Below are positions 30,872 to 39,885 of a stretch of DNA of 64,000 nt, piece after piece. Each line of letters begins with the position of its first letter. The first letter of the stretch is position 1. Source of the stretch: Corynebacterium frankenforstense DSM 45800 (lineage in GTDB: Bacteria; Actinomycetota; Actinomycetes; Mycobacteriales; Mycobacteriaceae); assembly GCF_001941485.1 (NCBI RefSeq), contig NZ_CP009247.1, positions 1,612,001-1,676,000 on the forward strand, given 5' to 3'. The notes under the pieces were generated by a model, which did no database searches, had not been told where the DNA came from, and saw only the letters and a program-made list of their open reading frames with translations. The translations under genes were made by a program, and so were the position numbers.

Positions 30872-31837
30872 ATGTTCCCCAAGCGTCTCGCACTGATCAC
30901 CGCCGTCTGCGCCTCCGGGGCCCTCCTCGCCGCCTGCGGCGGTGAGGGCGCCCAGGAGGAGACCACGACGTCCTCCGCGACCGCCACCGAGACCACCCAG
31001 ACCACCGAGACCACCGAGGCCGCCCCCGACCACGTCGAGCGGCTCACCGCCGCCGTGCCCGAGCTGCGCGGCGTGCCCGAGTTCGCGCAGAAGGTCGCCG
31101 ACAGCGAGGCGGTGCGCGAGGCCGCCGACGACGTCGCGATCGACACCTGGGCCGACGATTCCGAGACCGACCACCTGCTGGCCGACGGCGAGCACGACAT
31201 CGTCGTCGCCCCGGTGCAGAAGGCCGCGCGCGCCTTCCACGAGGGCGCGGACATCAGGCTGGCGGGCGCCACCTTCTGGCAGCCGCTGGTGGTCGCCGGT
31301 CTCGGCGAGACCCCCGAGGACCCGAACGACGCCTCGCAGTGGACCGGCGAGCTGGCCGGCGAGAAGATCGCCACCGCCCTGCCCGAGGACTCGGTGCCGA
31401 CGCTGGCGCTGCGCCACATCCTCGACCGCAACGAGCTGCAGGACACCGAGATCATGCACGTGGCGGACACCGCCGCCGCGCAGGCCGCCGTCGACGAGGG
31501 CGAGGCCGCCGCGATGCTGACCTACGCCGCCACCGACACCGACCTCAACCACCTGTTCAAGCTGCAGGACGAGTGGGCGCGCACCACCGGCTCGCTGCCG
31601 CGGCTGCCCTCGCTGGGTGTCATCGTCACCGCGGACTTCGCCGAGGAGCACCGCGACGTGGTGCGCACCGTCGTGCGCGCGGCCTCCGACGAGGCCGGCG
31701 AGGACCGCGAGCTGCTGCCCGGCCGCGAGGTCTCCTCGGAGCTCGGCCGCTTCTACGAGAACATCGGCCAGACCGCCGAGGACGTCATCGGCGCGCGCAC
31801 GATCGACCCCGAGTTCTTCCTCAAGCGCCGCGCCTGA
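30872..31837 (+). CDS. Orphan solute-binding lipoprotein (NMT1/SsuA-like)
   Basis: A 321-residue exported protein with a lipobox L-A-A-C at about residue 22 and a Thr/Glu-rich spacer (about 28-52). The remainder looks like a type 2 periplasmic-binding fold. It has D-I-V-V-A-P-V-Q-K-A-A, A-G-A-T-F-W-Q-P-L-V-V, A-L-R-H-I-L-D-R-N, and the hinge-like A-A-V-D-E-G-E-A-A-A-M-L. These patterns resemble NMT1/SsuA/NrtA-type binding proteins. No permease or ATPase gene lies nearby, so substrate and partner are unknown. GAAAGG is about 8 nt before the ATG, and TAGAGT (30828-30833) is a possible -10. Confidence 0.7.
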   Translation: MFPKRLALITAVCASGALLAACGGEGAQEETTTSSATATETTQTTETTEAAPDHVERLTAAVPELRGVPEFAQKVADSEAVREAADDVAIDTWADDSETDHLLADGEHDIVVAPVQKAARAFHEGADIRLAGATFWQPLVVAGLGETPEDPNDASQWTGELAGEKIATALPEDSVPTLALRHILDRNELQDTEIMHVADTAAAQAAVDEGEAAAMLTYAATDTDLNHLFKLQDEWARTTGSLPRLPSLGVIVTADFAEEHRDVVRTVVRAASDEAGEDRELLPGREVSSELGRFYENIGQTAEDVIGARTIDPEFFLKRRA

Positions 31838-31938
31838 GGCAGCGGTGTCACCGGGGCGCTGAGCGACCTCCGGCACCGCCGGACGGGGCCGGTCGGCAGC
31901 GCCCCTCCCCCGGGCCCCGGCACCGGCCCGGACATGAC

Positions 31939-31969
31939 AACGGCCCCCGCATCTCGCGGGGGCCGTTTT
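31939..31969. terminator. Terminator between solute-binding protein gene and mqo
   Basis: AACGGCCCCCGC (31939-31950) pairs perfectly with GCGGGGGCCGTT (31956-31967) around a 5-nt loop, followed by TTCTCG on the plus strand. It lies 10 bp from the mqo stop codon and can serve both convergent genes. Confidence 0.85.
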
Positions 31970-31978
31970 CTCGTGCGC

Positions 31979-33466
31979 TCAGCGGTTGAGCTGCAGCGTG
32001 TTCTGGGTGCGCTCCCAGGTCTCGGCGAAGAGCTCCGGCTCGACGGCGAACTTGCGGCCGTAGGACGGGATGAGCTCGTGCAGCTTGTCGGACCAGTCGA
32101 TCATGCGCTCGCCGAAGCAGCGCTCGAGCAGCTCCAGCATCGCCGCCGGGGCGATGGAGGCGCCCGGGGAGGCGCCGAGCAGACCGGCGATGGAGCCCTC
32201 GGAGTTGTTGATCACGGCGGTGCCGAACTCCAGGGAGCCGAAGCGCGGGGCCGGCGCGGGGCGGATGACCTGCACGCGCTGGCCGGCGACGATGAGCTCC
32301 CAGTCCTTGCCCTCGGCGGTCGGCATGTACTCGCGCAGGGTCTCCATGCGCGCGTCGAAGTTCTTGGTGACCTCGCTGATCAGGTACTTGGTCAGGTCGA
32401 ACTCCTGGACGGCCACACCCAGGTAGCTGGGGATGTTGTCCGGGCGGATCGACTTGAACAGGTCCAGGTAGGAACCCTTCTTGAGGAACTTCGGGGTCCA
32501 GCCGCCGTAGGGGCCGAACAGCAGGCCCTTCTCCCCGTCGATGACGCGGGTGTCCAGGTGCGGCACGGACATCGGCGGGGCGCCGACGCGGGCCTTGCCG
32601 TAGACCTTGGCGCGGTGCTGCTCGATGAGCTCCGGGTTGGTGCAGCGCAGCCACATGCCGGAGATCGGGAAGCCGGCGATGCCGCGGACCTCGTTGAGGC
32701 CGGCGGAGCGCAGCAGGTCCAGCGCGTAGCCGCCGGCACCGACGAAGACGAAGTTGGCGCGCACGGCCTTGCGGTCGCCGGTGTGGACGTTCTTGTAGTA
32801 CACGATCCACTTGTCGCCGTCCGGACGGATGCGGGTGACCTCGTGGCCGTAGCGGAACTCGGTGCCGGCCTTCTCGGCGTGGGCGACGAACTGGCGGGTC
32901 AGGGCACCGTAGTTGATGTCGGTGCCGGCCTCGGTCCAGGAGATGGCGACCGGCTCGGAGAAGTCGCGGCCCTTGGCCATCAGCGGCAGCTTCTCCGAGA
33001 AGACGTCCTTGTCGTCGGTGAACTGCATGCCCGGGAAGAGGGTGTGCTCACGCAGGGTGTCATAGCGGCGGCGCAGGTAGTCGACCTGCTCCTGGCCCTG
33101 CGCCAGCGAGACGTGCGGGACCGGGTTGATGAACTCCTTCGGGTCGCCCAGCACGCCGTGCTCGACCTGGTGGCTCCAGAACTGACGCGAGACCTGGAAC
33201 TTCTCGTTGATGTTGACGGCCTTGGTGATGTCCAGCAGGCCGTTCTTCTCCGGGGTGTAGTTCAGCTCGCACAGGGCCGAGTGGCCGGTGCCCGCGTTGT
33301 TCCAGGGCGAGGACGACTCGAGGGCCGGGCCGTCGAGGCGCTCCAGGACCATCTGGGTCCAGTCGGGCTGCAGCTCCCGGAGCATCGCGCCGAGCGTCGT
33401 ACTCACGATGCCCGCACCGATGAGTGCGACATCGACCTCGTCGGTGATCTTTGCGGTTTCTGACAC
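31979..33466 (-). CDS. mqo: Malate:quinone oxidoreductase
   Basis: A 495-residue membrane-associated FAD enzyme oxidising malate to oxaloacetate and passing electrons to menaquinone; it is the main malate-oxidising enzyme in corynebacteria. The N-terminal dinucleotide motif is V-A-L-I-G-A-G-I-V-S-T-T-L-G. Family blocks include N-A-G-T-G-H-S-A-L-C-E-L-N-Y-T-P and the C-terminal S-P-G-A-S-I-A-P-A-A-M-L-E. The start is GTG 33466, preceded by GAGGGGAAG about 9 nt upstream and giving V-S-E-T-A-K. The upstream in-frame extension has no ribosome-binding site. A TAAGCT (33564-33569) could be the -10 of a ~90-nt leader. Confidence 0.96.
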   Translation of the reverse strand: MSETAKITDEVDVALIGAGIVSTTLGAMLRELQPDWTQMVLERLDGPALESSSPWNNAGTGHSALCELNYTPEKNGLLDITKAVNINEKFQVSRQFWSHQVEHGVLGDPKEFINPVPHVSLAQGQEQVDYLRRRYDTLREHTLFPGMQFTDDKDVFSEKLPLMAKGRDFSEPVAISWTEAGTDINYGALTRQFVAHAEKAGTEFRYGHEVTRIRPDGDKWIVYYKNVHTGDRKAVRANFVFVGAGGYALDLLRSAGLNEVRGIAGFPISGMWLRCTNPELIEQHRAKVYGKARVGAPPMSVPHLDTRVIDGEKGLLFGPYGGWTPKFLKKGSYLDLFKSIRPDNIPSYLGVAVQEFDLTKYLISEVTKNFDARMETLREYMPTAEGKDWELIVAGQRVQVIRPAPAPRFGSLEFGTAVINNSEGSIAGLLGASPGASIAPAAMLELLERCFGERMIDWSDKLHELIPSYGRKFAVEPELFAETWERTQNTLQLNR

Positions 33467-33669
33467 CTTTGTCTTCCCCTCACATGGACTGTCGGTCGCC
33501 CGCCCGGACGGGAACACCGGGACCAGGGCTGGGCAGACCGGGATGGCTGACCTTGTCACAGCCAGCTTACGCCGTACCGGAGTGACCGGGGTCAAATGGC
33601 CCACCCCCTGGCTGCTCCGCTACACCGCACCCCCGCCCACCCCGGCCGGGGCCGGTACACTCAACGGCC

Positions 33670-34686
33670 ATGACCGACACGATGTGGCAACCGTGGGCCC
33701 CCGACATCCTCGGCCCGGACTTCGAGAGCGCGACGCTGCGCCTCGGCCCCGACCCCGACGGCGAGGGCGAGGCGGTGGCCACGCTCGTGCGGCGCACCCC
33801 CGTCACCGACGGCCCGGCGGTGCTGTGGATCCACGGCATGACCGACTACTTCTTCCAGGACCACCTGGCCGCCCACCTGGCCGAGGCCGGCTACGCCTTC
33901 TACGCGCTGGACCTGCGCAAGTGCGGCCGCTCCCACCGCCGCGGGCAGCGCTGGCACTACACCAGCGACCTGCGCCACTACCACCCGGAGCTGACCGCTG
34001 CGCTCGATCACGTCGCCGCCCGGCACCCGAGCGTCGTGCCGATGGCGCACTCGACCGGCGGGTTGATCGCCGTGCTCTGGTTCGACTGGCTGCGCCGGGC
34101 CCGCCCGGAGCTGGCCCGCCGGGTCGCGGGCATGGTCCTGGACAGCCCGTGGCTGGCGCTGCAGTACGGCGCGCGCAGCCCGCTGATCGCCGGGGCGGCC
34201 CACGTGCTCGGCCGGCTGCGCCCGGGCATGGCGCTGCCCGGCGGCGACCTCAACGCCTACGGCGAGTCCATCGCCGCCGACTGGGACTTCGACGAGCGCT
34301 ACAAGCCCGTGGCCGGCACCCCGAAGTACGCGGGCTGGCTGCTGGCGGTCGTGCGCGGCATGGAGCAGCTGCGCGGCGGGCTCGACCTGCACCTGCCGGT
34401 GCTCACGCTCACCTCGGACCGCTCCTGGCTGGGCCGTCCCTACTCGGCGGCGTCGGACACGGCGGACACCGTCCTCGACGTCGAGGCCATCTGGCCGGTG
34501 GCCGAGTCCCTGGGCGACGCCGCCGAGGTGGTCCCCGTGCCGGGGGCCCGCCACGACGTCTACCTCTCCCTGCCGCTGGCTCTGGAGCAGGCGCTGACCG
34601 AGACCACCGGCTTCCTCGACCGCGTCACCGGCGGCGATGACACCGACGCGGCCGGCCCCGGCTCCGCGGACGACACCGCGCGCTGA
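33670..34686 (+). CDS. Alpha/beta hydrolase (serine-aminopeptidase/lysophospholipase-like)
   Basis: A 338-residue hydrolase. The oxyanion region L-W-I-H-G-M-T-D-Y-F lies near 55, D-L-R-K-C-G-R-S near 82, and the nucleophile elbow A-H-S-T-G-G-L near 132-138. The elbow reads A-H-S rather than the usual G-H-S at its first position. The catalytic His is probably in the C-terminal G-A-R-H-D-V-Y-L. The fold matches monoacylglycerol-lipase-like hydrolases, and the substrate is unknown. TACACT (33656-33661) lies 8 nt before the ATG. It precedes mtr by 64 bp in the same direction. Confidence 0.82.
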   Translation: MTDTMWQPWAPDILGPDFESATLRLGPDPDGEGEAVATLVRRTPVTDGPAVLWIHGMTDYFFQDHLAAHLAEAGYAFYALDLRKCGRSHRRGQRWHYTSDLRHYHPELTAALDHVAARHPSVVPMAHSTGGLIAVLWFDWLRRARPELARRVAGMVLDSPWLALQYGARSPLIAGAAHVLGRLRPGMALPGGDLNAYGESIAADWDFDERYKPVAGTPKYAGWLLAVVRGMEQLRGGLDLHLPVLTLTSDRSWLGRPYSAASDTADTVLDVEAIWPVAESLGDAAEVVPVPGARHDVYLSLPLALEQALTETTGFLDRVTGGDDTDAAGPGSADDTAR

Positions 34687-34750
34687 AACCGGCCACAATG
34701 GTGGGGCGGCCGCGGGAGACCCCGGGGCCTGGCCGAGGAACGAGGAGCAG

Positions 34751-36124
34751 ATGAAGACCTACGACCTGATCATCGTCGGCACCGGTTCGGGTAACTCCAT
34801 CCCGGACGAGGGCTTCGACGGGATGTCCATCGCCATCGTCGAGGAGGGCCGCTTCGGCGGCACCTGCCTGAACGTCGGCTGCATCCCGACGAAGATGTTC
34901 GTCTACCCCGCCGAGGTCGCCGCCGAGGCCGCCGACGCCCGCCGCCTGGGCGTCGAGCTGGACCTGAAGTCCGTGGACTGGCGCGACATCCAGCGCCGCG
35001 TCTTCGCCGAGAAGGTCGACCCGATCGCCGCCGGCGGCGAGGAGTACCGCCGCGGGGACCGCACCCCCAACATCGACGTCTACGCCGGGCACGCCGTCTT
35101 CTGCGGGCCGCGCACGCTGCGCGTCGGCGACGAGGAGATCGCCGGGCGGCAGATCGTGCTCGCCGTCGGCTCGCGCCCGGTGATCCCGGAACAGATCGCC
35201 TCCTCGGGCGTGCGCTACCGCACCAACGAGGACGTCATGCGGCTCCCCGAGCGCCCGGAGCGCCTGGTCATCGTCGGCGGCGGCTACATCGCCATGGAGT
35301 TCGCCCATGTCTTCGCCTCGCTGGGCACGAAGGTGACCGTGCTCGTGCGCTCCGGCGCGGCCCTGCGCCACCTCGACGAGGAGCTCGTCGGGCGCTTCAA
35401 CGACGCCGCTCGCGAGCGCTTCGACATCCGCTACCACACCGAGGTGGTCTCGCTTGCCGACGCCGCGGACGGCGCCGTCGAGGTCGAGGTCACCGGTGGT
35501 GAGAGGATCACCGCCGACGAGGTGCTGGTGGCCACCGGCCGGGTGCCCAACGGCGACCTCCTCGAGGCCGCCGCCGGCGGCGTGGAGGTCGACGGCGGGC
35601 GCGTGGTCGTCGACGAGTACGGCCGTTCCGTCAGCGCCGAGGGCGTGTGGGCGCTCGGCGACGTCTCCTCGCCGTACATGCTCAAGCACGTCGCCAACGC
35701 GGAGGCGCGCGCCGTGCAGCACAACCTGCTGCACCCCGGGGACCTGCGCCGCATGCCGCACGAGGCCGTGCCGGCGGCGGTGTTCACCCACCCGCAGATC
35801 GCCTCGGTGGGCCTGACGGAGCAGGAGGCGCGCGAGTCCGGCCGCGAGCTCACGGTCAAGGTCCAGGAGTACGGCGACGTCGCCTACGGCTGGGCGATGG
35901 ACGAGCACGTCGGGGTGGTCAAGCTGATCGCCGACCGCGGCAGCGGACGCCTGCTCGGCGCGCACATCCTGGGCGCCCAGGCGCCGACGCTGATCCAGAC
36001 CGAGGTCACCGCGATGGCCTTCGACCTGGACGTGCGCGAGCTGGCCCGGGGCCAGTATTGGATTCACCCGGCACTGCCGGAGGTCGTGGAGAACGCCCTG
36101 CTCGGGCTGGATTTCGCGGATTAG
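34751..36124 (+). CDS. mtr: Mycothione reductase
   Basis: A 457-residue FAD/NADPH disulfide reductase that regenerates mycothiol from mycothione. The redox pair is in G-G-T-C-L-N-V-G-C-I-P-T-K (Cys residues about 39 and 44). The NADPH-binding G-G-G-Y-I-A-M-E-F-A-H is central, and the C-terminal H-P-A-L-P-E-V-V-E-N supplies the catalytic His. The G-T-G-S-G-N-S-I start distinguishes it from lipoamide dehydrogenases. Its ATG has GAGGAG about 4 nt upstream, and CACAAT (34694-34699) is a possible own promoter. Mycothiol use marks the host as an actinobacterium. Confidence 0.93.
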   Translation: MKTYDLIIVGTGSGNSIPDEGFDGMSIAIVEEGRFGGTCLNVGCIPTKMFVYPAEVAAEAADARRLGVELDLKSVDWRDIQRRVFAEKVDPIAAGGEEYRRGDRTPNIDVYAGHAVFCGPRTLRVGDEEIAGRQIVLAVGSRPVIPEQIASSGVRYRTNEDVMRLPERPERLVIVGGGYIAMEFAHVFASLGTKVTVLVRSGAALRHLDEELVGRFNDAARERFDIRYHTEVVSLADAADGAVEVEVTGGERITADEVLVATGRVPNGDLLEAAAGGVEVDGGRVVVDEYGRSVSAEGVWALGDVSSPYMLKHVANAEARAVQHNLLHPGDLRRMPHEAVPAAVFTHPQIASVGLTEQEARESGRELTVKVQEYGDVAYGWAMDEHVGVVKLIADRGSGRLLGAHILGAQAPTLIQTEVTAMAFDLDVRELARGQYWIHPALPEVVENALLGLDFAD

Positions 36125-36182
36125 TCCCGGGCCGGCGGCAGAAAAATCGCGGCTGAGAACTCACAGCGTTCAATAACCTTTT

Positions 36183-36259
36183 TATTATGGTTTTGCCCGC
36201 CCGGGTTCACCCCGGGCGCCGCCCGAAACCTGACCACTCCGACGCTAAGGAAGTTTCTC
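36183..36259 (+). promoter_or_regulatory. Promoter and leader of the small exported protein pair
   Basis: An A/T-rich patch, rare in this window, contains TATTAT (36183-36188) as a strong -10. The transcribed leader holds the perfect hairpin CGCCCGGG-TTCAC-CCCGGGCG (36198-36218) and ends in AAGGAAG (36247-36253) 6 nt before the ATG. The -35 is not obvious (TCACAG at 36161 is the best spaced). The stem could stabilise the mRNA 5' end. Confidence 0.55.
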
Positions 36260-36577
36260 ATGCGTTCCATCCGTCGCGCCGCAGTCGCCGGCGCCGCCGC
36301 CCTCGCCCTGACCGTGTCGGGCATGTCCGTCGCCTCCGCCGCCGAGGAGGCCCCCCAGCAGGGCCCGAGCCTCTCCTCGCAGGTCGGCGAGAACATGGAG
36401 AAGGATAAGCCCTTCGACTTCAACGGCTTCGTCACCTCCTCCGAGGATGACTCCGCGAAGATCGACAACGCCCCGGTCTGGGCCAAGGTTCTCTTCGCCG
36501 GCACCGTCCTCGGCGCCATCGGCTCCTTCATCGGCCTGATCGTCGGCCCGATCGCCAACTTCATCAACCACGGCTAA
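36260..36577 (+). CDS. Small exported protein, paralogue 1 (unknown function)
   Basis: A 105-residue preprotein. The signal peptide (M-R-S-I-R-R plus a hydrophobic core) ends A-S-A at residue 27, giving a mature chain of about 78 residues. Its first half is acidic and probably flexible. Residues about 73-105 form a hydrophobic glycine-rich helix segment with the spacing W-x2-V-x2-A-G-x-V-x3-I-G-x2-I-G, shared with the next gene. There is no cysteine and no enzymatic motif. Small secreted proteins of this style are known in corynebacteria and may sit in the mycomembrane, but I do not recognise a named family. Confidence 0.75.
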   Translation: MRSIRRAAVAGAAALALTVSGMSVASAAEEAPQQGPSLSSQVGENMEKDKPFDFNGFVTSSEDDSAKIDNAPVWAKVLFAGTVLGAIGSFIGLIVGPIANFINHG

Positions 36578-36635
36578 ATCGCGGCGCCCCGCTCCGCACC
36601 ACCACACGACCCGAAAGGTAAAGGACAAGAACCCC

Positions 36636-37019
36636 ATGCGTTCCTTCCGCACCGCGGCCGTGGCCGTCGCCACCGCCGCCGCCGTCACCCTGACCGGCAC
36701 CACCGTCGCCTCCGCCGAGGACTCCAACCCCGGCGCCCCGAACGACGACGTCACCACCGCCACCGAGAACGTCGGGAACTTCGGCAACTCCTACAACGAC
36801 GAAAAGGGCGAGCGCATCCCGGACGCCGCAGACGATCGCAACCAGAGCGATGAAAACAACGGCGCAAACATGCTCGGCGACGAGAAGAACTGGAACAAGG
36901 TCTCCAACGCCAACAAGACCTGGTACGCGGTGACCCTCGCCGGTGTCGTCGGCACCGTCATCGGCGGCATCATCGGCGCCGTCAACTGGCTGAAGTACAA
37001 CGGCATCCTGCCCGGCTAA
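36636..37019 (+). CDS. Small exported protein, paralogue 2 (unknown function)
   Basis: A 127-residue preprotein whose signal peptide also ends A-S-A at residue 27, leaving about 100 residues. The mature N-terminal part is rich in Asn, Asp and Glu (near 28-90). The C-terminal segment T-W-Y-A-V-T-L-A-G-V-V-G-T-V-I-G-G-I-I-G aligns with paralogue 1 in the W/V/AG/V/IG/IG positions. Its own AAAGGA-type ribosome-binding site is about 10 nt upstream. The 58-bp gap to paralogue 1 contains no obvious terminator, so one transcript ending at the hairpin at 37059 is likely. Confidence 0.75.
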   Translation: MRSFRTAAVAVATAAAVTLTGTTVASAEDSNPGAPNDDVTTATENVGNFGNSYNDEKGERIPDAADDRNQSDENNGANMLGDEKNWNKVSNANKTWYAVTLAGVVGTVIGGIIGAVNWLKYNGILPG

Positions 37020-37058
37020 CTCCCCTCCGGACACAGGGCCGACTTCCACCGAAAGAAC

Positions 37059-37091
37059 AGACCCGCCGCGCGAGTGCGCGGCGGGTCTTTC
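37059..37091 (+). terminator. Terminator after the small exported protein pair
   Basis: AGACCCGCCGCGC (37059-37071) pairs perfectly with GCGCGGCGGGTCT (37076-37088) around GAGT and is followed by TTCGCG. It lies between convergent transcripts (map stops at 37135). Confidence 0.85.
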
Positions 37092-37134
37092 GCGTGCCCC
37101 GGGCGGCCACGAGGGCGCCGGGGCGCTCACCGGA

Positions 37135-38007
37135 TCAGAAGGTCTCGGTGGGCAGGGTGAGGATCTCGTTGCCGTCCTCGGTGATGACCAGGGTGTGCTC
37201 GAACTGGGCGGTGAACTTGCCGTCGCGGTTCTGCACGGTCCAGCCGTTGTCCCAGATGTCGTAGGCCAGGTCGCCGAGGTTGATCATCGGCTCGATGGTC
37301 AGGGTCATGCCCGGCTCGAGGACGTCGCGGTAGGCCTCCGAGTCGTAGTGCAGCACCACCAGGCCGTTGTGGAAGGTCGGCCCGACGCCGTGGCCGGTGA
37401 AGTCGGTGACGACGTTGTATCCGAAGCGCTTGGCGTAGCTCTCGATGACGCGGCCGATGACGTTGATCTCGCGGCCCGGCTTGGCGACCTTGATGCCGCG
37501 CATCATGGCCTCCCTGGTGCGCTCGACGAGCAGCTTGTGCTCCTCGGAGACGTCACCGGACAGGAAGGTGGCGTTGGTGTCGCCGTGCACGCCGTTCTTG
37601 TAGGCGGTGACGTCGATGTTGACGATGTCGCCGTCCTCGATGACGGTCGAGTCCGGGATGCCGTGGCAGACGATCTCGTTGAGCGAGACGCAGCAGGACT
37701 TGGGGAAGCCGCGGTAGCCCAGGGTGGACGGGTAGGCGCCGTGGTCACACATGTAGTCGTGGGCGACGCGGTCGATCTCGTCGGTGGTCACGCCCGGGGC
37801 GACGGCCGCGCCGGCGGCGGCCAGCGCGTTGGCGGCGATCTCCGAGGCCTCACGCATCGCCTCGATGGTCTCCGGGGTCTGGACGAAGGGCTCGCCCACG
37901 TTCTCCTGGACCTCGTCCTTCCAGGCGTACTCGGGTCGCTCGATGGACTCCGGGACGGTCCGGATGGGGGTGGGCTTGCCTTCAGTCAGCTTCGCACGTT
38001 CGGTCAT
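37135..38007 (-). CDS. map: Methionine aminopeptidase type I
   Basis: A 290-residue metallo-aminopeptidase that removes initiator Met. The five metal ligands are present in [24 protein letters not shown] (His), T-I-E-P-M (Glu) and Q-F-E-H-T (Glu). A ~40-residue N-terminal extension with [16 protein letters not shown] is typical of the actinobacterial MapA/MapB type. TACGAT (38015-38020) lies 7 nt before the ATG, suggesting leaderless expression apart from the PBP gene upstream. Confidence 0.95.
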   Translation of the reverse strand: MTERAKLTEGKPTPIRTVPESIERPEYAWKDEVQENVGEPFVQTPETIEAMREASEIAANALAAAGAAVAPGVTTDEIDRVAHDYMCDHGAYPSTLGYRGFPKSCCVSLNEIVCHGIPDSTVIEDGDIVNIDVTAYKNGVHGDTNATFLSGDVSEEHKLLVERTREAMMRGIKVAKPGREINVIGRVIESYAKRFGYNVVTDFTGHGVGPTFHNGLVVLHYDSEAYRDVLEPGMTLTIEPMINLGDLAYDIWDNGWTVQNRDGKFTAQFEHTLVITEDGNEILTLPTETF

Positions 38008-38027
38008 GGACCTCATCGTAATACCGG

Positions 38028-39881
38028 CTACGGCTCCGTGGCCTCCCCGGGTGCCGCGCCGATCTCCTCGGACTGCGCGTCGCCGTCGAGGTGCCGGAAG
38101 AACTCGTCGGTGATGGCCACCGAGGTCTCCGAGCCGCCGCCGTAGACGACGAGGGTGGCGAAGGCGATGTCGTCGCGGTAGCCGGCGAACCAGGCGTGCG
38201 AGCCGTCGTTGACCTCGGCCTCACCGGTCTTGCCGTGGATCTCTCCCCCGGCGCTCATGCCGGCGGCCGTGCCGTTGGTGACCACGGTGCGCATCATGCG
38301 CTGCAGCGCCGCGATCGCCTCCGGGTCCGGCGGATCGATCCGCTCGTCGACCGTGGTCTCGCGCCCGGCGACCAGCTGCGGGGTGGGGGTGCGCCCGGCG
38401 GCCGCGGTGGCCGCGGCCATGGCCAGGCCGAAGGGGCTGGCCAGGTCGAGGCCCTGGCCGTAACCGGACTCGGTGCGGTCCAGCGGGGTCTCGCCGAAGG
38501 GCACTGTGCCGGTGACCGTCTCCAGGCCGGGGATGTCGTAGCTGAGTCCCAGGCCGAACTGCTTGGCGGTGTGCTCGAGCCGGCCGGGCTCCAGCTTGGT
38601 CGAGATGTCGGCGAAGGTGGTGTTGCAGGAACGGGCGAAGGCGGTCTCCAGCGAGGTGTCGCCCACACCGGAGGCGTTGTAGTTGGTCACGGTGCGCCCG
38701 TAGATGTCCATCGTGCCCGGGCACGGGACCGTCGAGTCGGGAGTCAGCCCCTCGTCGGCGACACCGGCGGTGGCGGTGATCATCTTGAACACCGAGCCGG
38801 GCGGGTACTGCCCGGTCAGGGCGATGTCGCCGTCCTTGTCGGCCTCCGGGGTCTGGGCCACGGCGAGGATGTCGCCGTTGGAGGGCCGCACGGCCACGAT
38901 CACGGCCTTCTGCTCCGCGTGCGCCTCCAGCGCACGCTGGGCGGCCAGCTGGACGGAGTGGTCGATGCTCACGCGCACCGCGGGTGCCAGCCGGGCGTCG
39001 TGGTGCTCGACGTCGTCAAGCTCGTTGCCCTCGGGGTTGACCACGGCAACCCGCCAGCCGTTCGCGCCGTCGAGCTCGTCGCCGACGGTGGCGCGCACGC
39101 GCGAGAGGATGTCCGGGGCGAAGCCCGGCTCCGGGGTGACCATCGCGGCCTCGTCGTTGAGGGTGACCGCGGCGTCGCCGGCGAAGCGCCCGGCGACGGC
39201 GTCGGCGGCGGCGTCGTCGAGCATCGCCACCGAGTAGGGCCCGTCGGTCTCGCGCAGGTTCTTCTCCAGCTCGGCCGGGTCGCCGCCGGCGTCGACGTCG
39301 GCGGCGTGCAGGGCCTCGGTGACCTCCCGGGCCAGCCTGCCGGGGGTGTCGGTCTTCGAGCCGTCGACGAGCAGGCGGTGGCGCACGCCGGGGGTGAGCA
39401 GGGCGACGCCGTCGGAACTGACGACGCTCGCCTTCTCGGCGACGACCGGGCGCAGCTCGAGGTGCTGGTGGGCGCCCAGGCGCGGGTGCAGCACGGTCGG
39501 CTGCCAGTGCACGGTCCAGTCGCGCTCCTCGCGCTGCAGGTGCACGTCCGTGTCGTAGGCGAAGTCGCGCCCGCGCGGCAGGTGCCAGGTCAGGCGGGCG
39601 TGCGCGGTCGCGGTGGCCGCGTCGGTCGACTCGGGCGTGTCCAGCCCGGTCAGCTCGGCGTCGAGCCCCTCGGCCTGCAGCCCCGACCAGGTCTGCTCGG
39701 TCGCGGCCCGGGCCTCGTCGGGCGCGTCGACGAGGCCTGCCACCGTGTCGAGGTCGGCCTCGGCCAGCGCCGCCAGGAAGTCCGCCGCGACCGGTTCGGC
39801 CGACGGCGGCTTCGGGGTGCAGGCGACCAGGCCCGCGGCGGCGAGGGCCGCGGTGAGGAGAAACGCCAGCAGCCTGCGCAC
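38028..39881 (-). CDS. Class B penicillin-binding protein (lipoprotein, MecA_N-like domain)
   Basis: A 617-residue cell-wall transpeptidase. It carries a lipobox-like L-V-A-C at residue 21 rather than only a membrane anchor. Next is an NTF2-like MecA_N domain (about 30-140) and a dimerisation region. The transpeptidase motifs are S-V-F-K near 371 (acyl-Ser), S-C-N near 423 and K-T-G-E near 560. This domain order is that of PBP2a/PBP3-type proteins, which cross-link peptidoglycan and can be beta-lactam targets. The GTG start follows the ispG stop by 4 nt without a good ribosome-binding site, so coupling to ispG is likely. Confidence 0.9.
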   Translation of the reverse strand: MRRLLAFLLTAALAAAGLVACTPKPPSAEPVAADFLAALAEADLDTVAGLVDAPDEARAATEQTWSGLQAEGLDAELTGLDTPESTDAATATAHARLTWHLPRGRDFAYDTDVHLQREERDWTVHWQPTVLHPRLGAHQHLELRPVVAEKASVVSSDGVALLTPGVRHRLLVDGSKTDTPGRLAREVTEALHAADVDAGGDPAELEKNLRETDGPYSVAMLDDAAADAVAGRFAGDAAVTLNDEAAMVTPEPGFAPDILSRVRATVGDELDGANGWRVAVVNPEGNELDDVEHHDARLAPAVRVSIDHSVQLAAQRALEAHAEQKAVIVAVRPSNGDILAVAQTPEADKDGDIALTGQYPPGSVFKMITATAGVADEGLTPDSTVPCPGTMDIYGRTVTNYNASGVGDTSLETAFARSCNTTFADISTKLEPGRLEHTAKQFGLGLSYDIPGLETVTGTVPFGETPLDRTESGYGQGLDLASPFGLAMAAATAAAGRTPTPQLVAGRETTVDERIDPPDPEAIAALQRMMRTVVTNGTAAGMSAGGEIHGKTGEAEVNDGSHAWFAGYRDDIAFATLVVYGGGSETSVAITDEFFRHLDGDAQSEEIGAAPGEATEP

Positions 39882-39885
39882 GGTG

